Source of the DNA: Candidatus Latescibacterota bacterium
GTDB lineage: Bacteria; Latescibacterota; UBA2968; UBA8231
DNA length: 18,907 bases
Assembly (NCBI GenBank): GCA_022826515.1
Contig: JAJDUT010000048.1
Location: 1 to 18,907, forward strand
Reading direction: 5' to 3'
The notes below the pieces were generated by a model. It ran no database searches and was not told the origin of the DNA. It saw only the letters and a program-made list of their open reading frames with translations. How positions within the stretch are numbered: the stretch's first letter is position 1; each line of letters starts with the position of its first letter. The position numbers and the translations under genes were made by a program. Below, one piece after another: positions 14,111 through 18,907 of the stretch.

Positions 14111-15117
14111 TCCCGCTGCCGAGCGATCGCTTCGTAATCCGTTAGCGCGTAGCCGATACCCACGTAGTCGAGCAGGTTGAGCAGTGCCCGCAACGCGACT
14201 CCGAACCCATCGACGCCGCTGAAGCCGCCAAACTGCCCGCCGCCCTTTAGGTGTGGCTCTAGGTCGAGGAACACGCCGGGGACTCCCTGCTGCTTCAACT
14301 CGTGCTCTAGGGCCGGGATGCGAGTGCGGAAGTCGCGCAGTATGGCCTCGTGCGCGGAGTCGCCGCGATCGGCGGGTACAAAGTTTTTCAGCCGCTCCTC
14401 ATCTACGACGCCTTCCCATTGGAGAGTCGGATCGATCTTGTAGTCCTTGATGTGCATCCAGCCGATTCCCTCGCGCATCGCGTGATACTCGGCTAGGGTT
14501 TCGACCGGGGTGAAGTTTTGGCTCGACAGATTGCCGCCGTCGAAAATCAGGCACAGGTTGGGGTGGGCCACCATCTCGAATAGCTCTTGCAGGAGCCGCC
14601 CGTTCTGGCCGACGAGATTGGCTTCGACCTCCAGGCCGAAAATGGTCCCGCCCCGGCTGCAAACCTCGGCGATTTGCGCCAGCCGTTCGGCCGCCGGTTC
14701 CAAGTAATTGGCTGGATCCTCGCCTTGGGGATGGTAAAACGAGAACCCGCGAATCAGCCGCGTCTCAAACTCGCCGGCCAGATCCACGGCCCACTGCACG
14801 TCCTGTTGCAAGTATTGGTCGAATGGGATGTAGGCGTTGGCCGAGCCGTCTTCCACATCGAGCAGCTTGACCTTGCCAATCGGCGAGCCGATCGAGGCCA
14901 CGGCAATCCCAAATTCGCCGTGCAATTGGCGCAGCCGCGCGATCTCGGGCTGCGTTAGCTGCATCACATTTTTGACGCCTTGTCCCACATCGACAAAGCG
15001 CAAGCTGTAGTGCGACATGCCCAGCGTCGCGAGCATGGCTAGCTGGGCTTCAGCCTTTTTGTCCTCTGGTCCCTCGTCGGCAAAGCCGCTGATGATCACC
15101 TTGGGTGTTTCGCGCAT
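14107..15117 (-). CDS. Sugar phosphate isomerase/epimerase-like TIM barrel (xylose-isomerase-like, AP endonuclease 2 superfamily)
   Basis: The 336-aa protein has the four metal-ligand strands of this fold: Glu in FGLEVEAN, Asp in LIFDGGN, His in WMHIKDYK and a final Glu in VFLDLEPH. The opening VIISGFADEG is typical of the uncharacterised sugar isomerase/epimerase groups near acid-sugar enzymes. It probably isomerises or epimerises a sugar or keto-acid sugar; substrate unknown. GGAG lies 6 nt before ATG 15117, and the same ATTCTCCT block occurs twice on the plus strand (15121-15128 and 15133-15140). A good promoter lies at 15142-15170. It shares a CTAG stop with the convergent enolase-superfamily gene. 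Confidence 0.88.
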   Translation of the reverse strand: MRETPKVIISGFADEGPEDKKAEAQLAMLATLGMSHYSLRFVDVGQGVKNVMQLTQPEIARLRQLHGEFGIAVASIGSPIGKVKLLDVEDGSANAYIPFDQYLQQDVQWAVDLAGEFETRLIRGFSFYHPQGEDPANYLEPAAERLAQIAEVCSRGGTIFGLEVEANLVGQNGRLLQELFEMVAHPNLCLIFDGGNLSSQNFTPVETLAEYHAMREGIGWMHIKDYKIDPTLQWEGVVDEERLKNFVPADRGDSAHEAILRDFRTRIPALEHELKQQGVPGVFLDLEPHLKGGGQFGGFSGVDGFGVALRALLNLLDYVGIGYALTDYEAIARQRD

Positions 15118-15141
15118 GAAATTCTCCTGAAGATTCTCCTA

Positions 15142-15170
15142 AGTATAGAAGCTCGGACAAACCTTGACAA
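15142..15170 (-). promoter_or_regulatory. Sigma70-like promoter of the TIM-barrel isomerase gene
   Basis: On the minus strand TTGTCA (15170-15165, 5 of 6) and TATACT (15147-15142, 5 of 6) are separated by exactly 17 nt. Transcription would begin near 15135, leaving a leader of about 18 nt that contains the GGAG ribosome site. This is the best promoter match in the window. Confidence 0.55.
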
Positions 15171-15192
15171 AATTCATCTTCACTGCTGTCTT
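15164..15192 (+). promoter_or_regulatory. Candidate promoter of the glucan phosphorylase gene
   Basis: A perfect -35 box TTGACA (15164-15169) overlaps the -35 box of the opposite-strand promoter. At 17-nt spacing the -10 is only TGTCTT (3 of 6), but it is preceded by the TGn extension (15184-15186). An alternative -10, TATAGA at 15215-15220, has no good -35 and would leave an almost leaderless message. The ribosome site of the gene is also poor: AAGG abuts the ATG. Confidence 0.3.
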
Positions 15193-15231
15193 AGAGCTTT
15201 TTACAACCCAACCCTATAGAAGAAACTAAGG

Positions 15232-17787
15232 ATGAAACCTCTACATCGCCTCAATATCATTCCGTCCTTGCCCGAGCAACTGACGCCGCTGTGGGAGCTG
15301 GGGCACAACCTCTGGTGGAGTTGGAGCAAGGAAACCATCCGCACCCTCTACCAGATTGACCCGGAAATGTGGGTTGAGAGCCAGCGCGATCCCCTGCGCT
15401 TTTGGACTCTCCTGCGGCCAGACCAGCTCGACGCCCTAATCGCCGACGAGCAACTGCGGGGCCGCATCGAGCGCGTCGTCGAGCAATTCGAGGGTTATTT
15501 GTCCCAGCCGACGTGGTTTGGCCAGACGCACGGCGAGAGCCCGTTGCAGGTTGCGTACTTCTCGGCGGAGTTTGGCCTGACTGAGAGCCTGCGCATCTAT
15601 TCCGGGGGCTTGGGCGTGCTCTCCGGCGATCACCTCAAGGCCGCTAGCGATCTAGGCATTCCCCTCGTCGGGGTCGGCTTGCTCTACCGCGAAGGCTATT
15701 TCCGCCAAGCCCTCAACGCCGATGGCTGGCAGATAGAGCGCAACCCAGAAAACGACTTCTACCAGATGCCCGTGCAGCCGGTTCACGGCGGCGGCGGAGA
15801 GCACCTGAGCATTGAGGTGCCCTTTGCCCACGGCTCGGTGCAAGCGCGGATCTGGCAGGTGCTGGTGGGCCGGGTGCGGCTCTATTTGCTCGATACCAAC
15901 CTCGACGAAAACGCCCCTGCGGACCGCGATATTACCGCTCGTCTCTACGGCGGCGATGCAGCCATGCGCATCCGGCAGGAGATCCTCCTCGGCATCGGCG
16001 GTCTGCGTGCGCTGCAAGCCGTGGGCGTCGAACCCAGTGTCTGCCACATGAATGAAGGGCACTCGGCCTTTTTGGCGCTAGAGCGGATTCGCCGGCTCAT
16101 GGCCGAGCACGGCTATTCGTTTGCCACGGCCCGCGAAGCCAGCATCGTGGGGAATGTGTTTACCACACACACCCCGGTCGCCGCGGGCAACGACTGGTTT
16201 CCCGCGCACTTGATTGAGGCGCACTTGGGTTATTTCCGCGAGTGGCTCGGTCTGTCGCACGAGGAATTTATCGGCCTAGGCCGAGTCGATCCCCACGATT
16301 CTCACGCCGACTTCTGCATGACGGTTTTGGCGCTCCGGCTCTCGGGCCGGGCCAATGGCGTCAGTCGCCTGCACGGTGAAGTTAGCCGCCGCATGTGGCA
16401 GGGGCTGTGGCCCGATTTCTCAGAGCACGAAATTCCCATTGGCCACGTCACCAATGGCGTTCATATCCACACGTGGGTTTCGCTGGAAATGGCCGAGTTG
16501 TTGGATCGCCATCTCGGCGATGTCTGGCGCTTGGTCTCGACCGATGAGCGGGACTGGGACCCGGTCTATCAGATCCCAGACCGCGAGTTGTGGGACACGC
16601 ACCAGCAGCGGCGCAAGCGACTGATTGACGTGACTTGCCATCATCTGCGCCAGCAGATGCAAGGTCAGGGCGTACCGGCGGCCAAAATTGAACAGGCGCT
16701 GGCGCGGCTCGATCCCGAGGTGCTGACTATTGGCTTTGCTCGCCGCTTTGCCACGTACAAGCGCGGAAACCTGATTTTCCGCAATATCGAGCGGCTCAAG
16801 GCTCTGTTCTCGGACTCGCAGCGGCCCGTGCAGATTCTCTTTGCTGGCAAGGCCCACCCCCACGACGACGCTGGCAAGGAGCTAATCCGCCAAATCGTCC
16901 ACCTCGCGCGGCAAGCGCCCTTTAATGGCAGGATTTTCTTTTTGCAAGACTACGACATGAATCTCGCCCGCTACTTGGTACAAGGGTGCGATGTATGGCT
17001 CAACAACCCCCGCCGCCCCTTGGAGGCGTCGGGGACATCGGGCATGAAGGCTGCGGTCAACGGCGTGCTCAACGTCAGCGTATTCGACGGCTGGTGGGAC
17101 GAAGCCTGCGACGACCACGCTGGTTGGACCATTGGCCGCGGCGAGGACTACGACGACGAACAGTATCAAGACGCAGTCGAGTCCAACTCACTCTACGATT
17201 TGCTAGAGACGGAGGTGATCCCGCTGTTCTACCAGCGCGATGCGGAGGGGTGGCCCGGCGGTTGGATCGCCCGCATGAAGGAGACCATTGCCCAGCTTGT
17301 GCCGCAGTACAACACACATCGCATGGTGCGCGAGTACACCGAGCGGTTCTACTTGCCCGGACAAGCTCGCTTTGAGGAATTGGCTACTGACCGCGAGCGG
17401 GTTCAGCGGCTGACGCATTGGAAGTCGCACGTGCGCTCCAAGTGGGCGCAGGTGCAGATCGGCCAAGTAGATGCCGAATTTCCTCGGTTGCTCAAGGTGG
17501 GGATGCAGGTGCCGTTGCGCGCCGCAGTGGCCTTGGGCGAGCTAACGCCCGAGGATGTTCGCGTCGAGATCTACGCCGGCCGCCTCAACGCCCAGCGCGA
17601 GTTCGCGCAGACCGAGGTGTACCCGCTGGAATTGGATGGACACAACGGCGATGGGACTTATCACTTCGTCGGCACCTTTACGTGCGCAGCGGCTGGTTCA
17701 CACGGCTACACCCTGCGCGTGGTGCCTTCGCACCCCGACTTGCAAAATCCATTGGAGATGGGGTTGGTGCATTGGGCGAGGGAGTAA
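15232..17787 (+). CDS. glgP: Alpha-glucan (glycogen/maltodextrin) phosphorylase, GT35 family
   Basis: The 851-aa enzyme releases glucose 1-phosphate from alpha-1,4-glucans using inorganic phosphate and PLP. It belongs to the shorter type also found in Thermus and Thermotoga, with a DUF3417 N-terminal domain (about 10-120; LWELGHNLWWSWS). The GT35 core follows with VAYFSAEFGLTESLRIYSGG, then CHMNEGHSAF, FTTHTPVAAGND, GFARRFATYKRGNL and LFAGKAHPHDD. The PLP-binding lysine is Lys606 in EASGTSGMKAAVNGVLN. A beta-rich C-terminal tail of about 110 residues (VPLRAAVALGELTPEDVRV) may bind glycan. It is transcribed alone and ends in an intrinsic terminator. No glgB, glgA or malQ gene is in the window, so it acts with partners elsewhere. 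Confidence 0.96.
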   Translation: MKPLHRLNIIPSLPEQLTPLWELGHNLWWSWSKETIRTLYQIDPEMWVESQRDPLRFWTLLRPDQLDALIADEQLRGRIERVVEQFEGYLSQPTWFGQTHGESPLQVAYFSAEFGLTESLRIYSGGLGVLSGDHLKAASDLGIPLVGVGLLYREGYFRQALNADGWQIERNPENDFYQMPVQPVHGGGGEHLSIEVPFAHGSVQARIWQVLVGRVRLYLLDTNLDENAPADRDITARLYGGDAAMRIRQEILLGIGGLRALQAVGVEPSVCHMNEGHSAFLALERIRRLMAEHGYSFATAREASIVGNVFTTHTPVAAGNDWFPAHLIEAHLGYFREWLGLSHEEFIGLGRVDPHDSHADFCMTVLALRLSGRANGVSRLHGEVSRRMWQGLWPDFSEHEIPIGHVTNGVHIHTWVSLEMAELLDRHLGDVWRLVSTDERDWDPVYQIPDRELWDTHQQRRKRLIDVTCHHLRQQMQGQGVPAAKIEQALARLDPEVLTIGFARRFATYKRGNLIFRNIERLKALFSDSQRPVQILFAGKAHPHDDAGKELIRQIVHLARQAPFNGRIFFLQDYDMNLARYLVQGCDVWLNNPRRPLEASGTSGMKAAVNGVLNVSVFDGWWDEACDDHAGWTIGRGEDYDDEQYQDAVESNSLYDLLETEVIPLFYQRDAEGWPGGWIARMKETIAQLVPQYNTHRMVREYTERFYLPGQARFEELATDRERVQRLTHWKSHVRSKWAQVQIGQVDAEFPRLLKVGMQVPLRAAVALGELTPEDVRVEIYAGRLNAQREFAQTEVYPLELDGHNGDGTYHFVGTFTCAAAGSHGYTLRVVPSHPDLQNPLEMGLVHWARE

Positions 17788-17828
17788 GAAGCGTTCTTAA
17801 AACCCACGTCGGGATTGTGTGATGGCTT

Positions 17829-17864
17829 GGCGGTCCTGTTACCCGGTACAGTACCGCCTCTTTT
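17829..17864 (+). terminator. Rho-independent terminator after glgP
   Basis: An 11-bp stem with one C-A mismatch (arms 17829-17839 and 17848-17858; GGCGGTCCTGT pairing with ACAGTACCGCC) closes an 8-nt loop. It is followed directly by TCTTTT (17859-17864). It starts 42 nt after the glgP stop codon. Confidence 0.75.
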
Positions 17865-17900
17865 GTGCTTTTGTGCTAGGTGAACGAATTCATCGCGCCG

Positions 17901-18907
17901 TTACTCTTCTCTTGGACACAGATGAAAATTTCCGATGTCTCCTAGCAGCCAGCAGGGCAGTATGTCATCTGGTATTTTAGGAAGTCCCATTTCGTAGTTG
18001 ACATTCCACCCTATGTCATGAAATGCTCCTAGGGCCGTTCTCGTTATATTAGGTAAGCCATTATCTTGTAAGAAGTACGTATCGAAAAACCCCCATTGCA
18101 TTGGACCATGTGATTCCCAATGCGGTGCTATTCTAGGTTTTTGGATGGAGCTTTCAGAAAGCGGAACACCAGGCGAATCATCGTCTGGAACCATAAGGCG
18201 ATATTCCCTGACTGCATTTGGCCCTATGAACCATGCGTTGGCATTGTCTTGCCAGTAAACGTTTCTCACCCATGCTGGCGAGGGGCCAATACCAAGGGCA
18301 TGTCCCATTTCGTGGTGAAATGTTTGTCTCCATAAGAATTCCGTAAAGTGTGGTGGTTCATTATACTCTTCTCTCTGTTTTTCCATCCTATTCTCGTTCA
18401 TAAGTACCGTTCCAATTACTGGAACATCCCCATCCGGGCGGAATAGCACTACATCACCCAGACCATAGGGCTGTTCCCCCCATGTGGTAGTATAATTGCT
18501 GGCTTTACTAAATTTATCCACATAGATACGTATATCGTCTATAACCTCGCCTTTTTCAAAATGGACATTTAACCCAGCATGTATCGGCAGTTCTATCGTA
18601 TCATCGAACACATAATCATCCATATCATAGAAAAACATTTCCCATTGACTGGCGATTTCTTCAATCCAAGCTCTCCTGTCCGGGTCGAAATCGTCTAGGA
18701 ATACAATCTCGATATTGAAATCAACATCTGTCTCAATTTCAGGTACAGGAGATGTATTCTGACCACCAGCCTCTGTCTGGGTCGTAAACCGAGGTCCTTC
18801 TACCCATGCGGATGCTCCCTGACTGTTTTCAGCTCGCACAGCCCAGCGATACGTCGTATTCGGCTCCAATTCACTAATGGTATTGTATAGTCCCGTCCCT
18901 CTATGCG
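17901..18907 (-). CDS. Leishmanolysin-like (M8-type) zinc metalloprotease with fibronectin type III module, N-terminus outside the window
   Basis: The frame is open to the right edge, so the gene is partial at its 5' end; the first possible internal start in the frame is only a TTG inside a domain. The visible N-terminus (LEPNTTYRWAVRAENSQGAS, then PRFTTQ) is the second half of a fibronectin type III domain. A short linker and the protease domain follow. It carries HEMGHALGIGP (18300-18314 for HExxH), where the metzincin third ligand at position 11 is Pro. As in leishmanolysins, the third His seems to come later, in HWESHGPM (18114-18122). FIGPNAVREYR and the closing ITRTALGAFHDIGWNVNYE also match that family. 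It is probably secreted. It is AT-richer than glgP. The catalytic class is well supported; the M8 assignment is likely. Confidence 0.75.
   Translation of the reverse strand, partial: HRGTGLYNTISELEPNTTYRWAVRAENSQGASAWVEGPRFTTQTEAGGQNTSPVPEIETDVDFNIEIVFLDDFDPDRRAWIEEIASQWEMFFYDMDDYVFDDTIELPIHAGLNVHFEKGEVIDDIRIYVDKFSKASNYTTTWGEQPYGLGDVVLFRPDGDVPVIGTVLMNENRMEKQREEYNEPPHFTEFLWRQTFHHEMGHALGIGPSPAWVRNVYWQDNANAWFIGPNAVREYRLMVPDDDSPGVPLSESSIQKPRIAPHWESHGPMQWGFFDTYFLQDNGLPNITRTALGAFHDIGWNVNYEMGLPKIPDDILPCWLLGDIGNFHLCPREE

Overview
The window is chromosomal DNA from an uncultured-looking bacterium. Its dense, mostly GC-rich gene set combines a Gfo/Idh/MocA dehydrogenase, an enolase-superfamily enzyme, a xylose-isomerase-like TIM barrel, a GlcD/GlcF pair, a mutarotase and several metallopeptidases. 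That mix is typical of saprophytic candidate phyla such as Poribacteria or Latescibacterota. This placement is inference from gene content only; the window has no rRNA or other marker gene.

Layout. (1) Positions 1-3806, all on the minus strand and visibly AT-richer, form an accessory island. Transcribed from right to left it holds an unrecognised 231-aa protein, an unrecognised 204-aa protein, a metallo-beta-lactamase-fold hydrolase, and the N-terminal part of a large type III Mod-like adenine methyltransferase. The methyltransferase is cut off where an IS5-family-like element begins; that element's transposase start lies at the window edge. The first three genes are tightly coupled (2-nt gap, then 13-nt overlap) and are the best candidate here for an undescribed, possibly defence-related system.

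(2) Positions 3870-7640, minus strand, GC-rich: histidine phosphatase, glcD, glcF and an L-rhamnose-mutarotase-like gene with gaps of 14, -4 and 11 nt, so almost certainly one operon for 2-hydroxyacid oxidation. The phosphatase gene has an in-frame, partly diverged 75-bp duplication of its 5' end. (3) Positions 7785-11285, plus strand: leucyl aminopeptidase (M17), Gfo/Idh/MocA oxidoreductase and M19 dipeptidase in one operon, running into a convergent M32 carboxypeptidase with an 11-bp overlap.

(4) Positions 12881-15117: an enolase-superfamily protein (plus) and a TIM-barrel sugar isomerase/epimerase (minus) converge and share a CTAG that supplies both stop codons. (5) Positions 15232-17787: a full-length alpha-glucan phosphorylase, followed by a good intrinsic terminator. 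(6) From 17901 to the end, minus strand and again AT-rich: a leishmanolysin-like metalloprotease preceded by a fibronectin type III module, running off the right edge.

Regions 2-5 look like housekeeping or catabolic functions: peptide breakdown, deoxysugar or acid-sugar breakdown, and glycogen mobilisation. Both flanks differ from them in base composition and look acquired. No gene-free stretch exceeds about 120 bases. I saw no tRNA, rRNA or CRISPR array.
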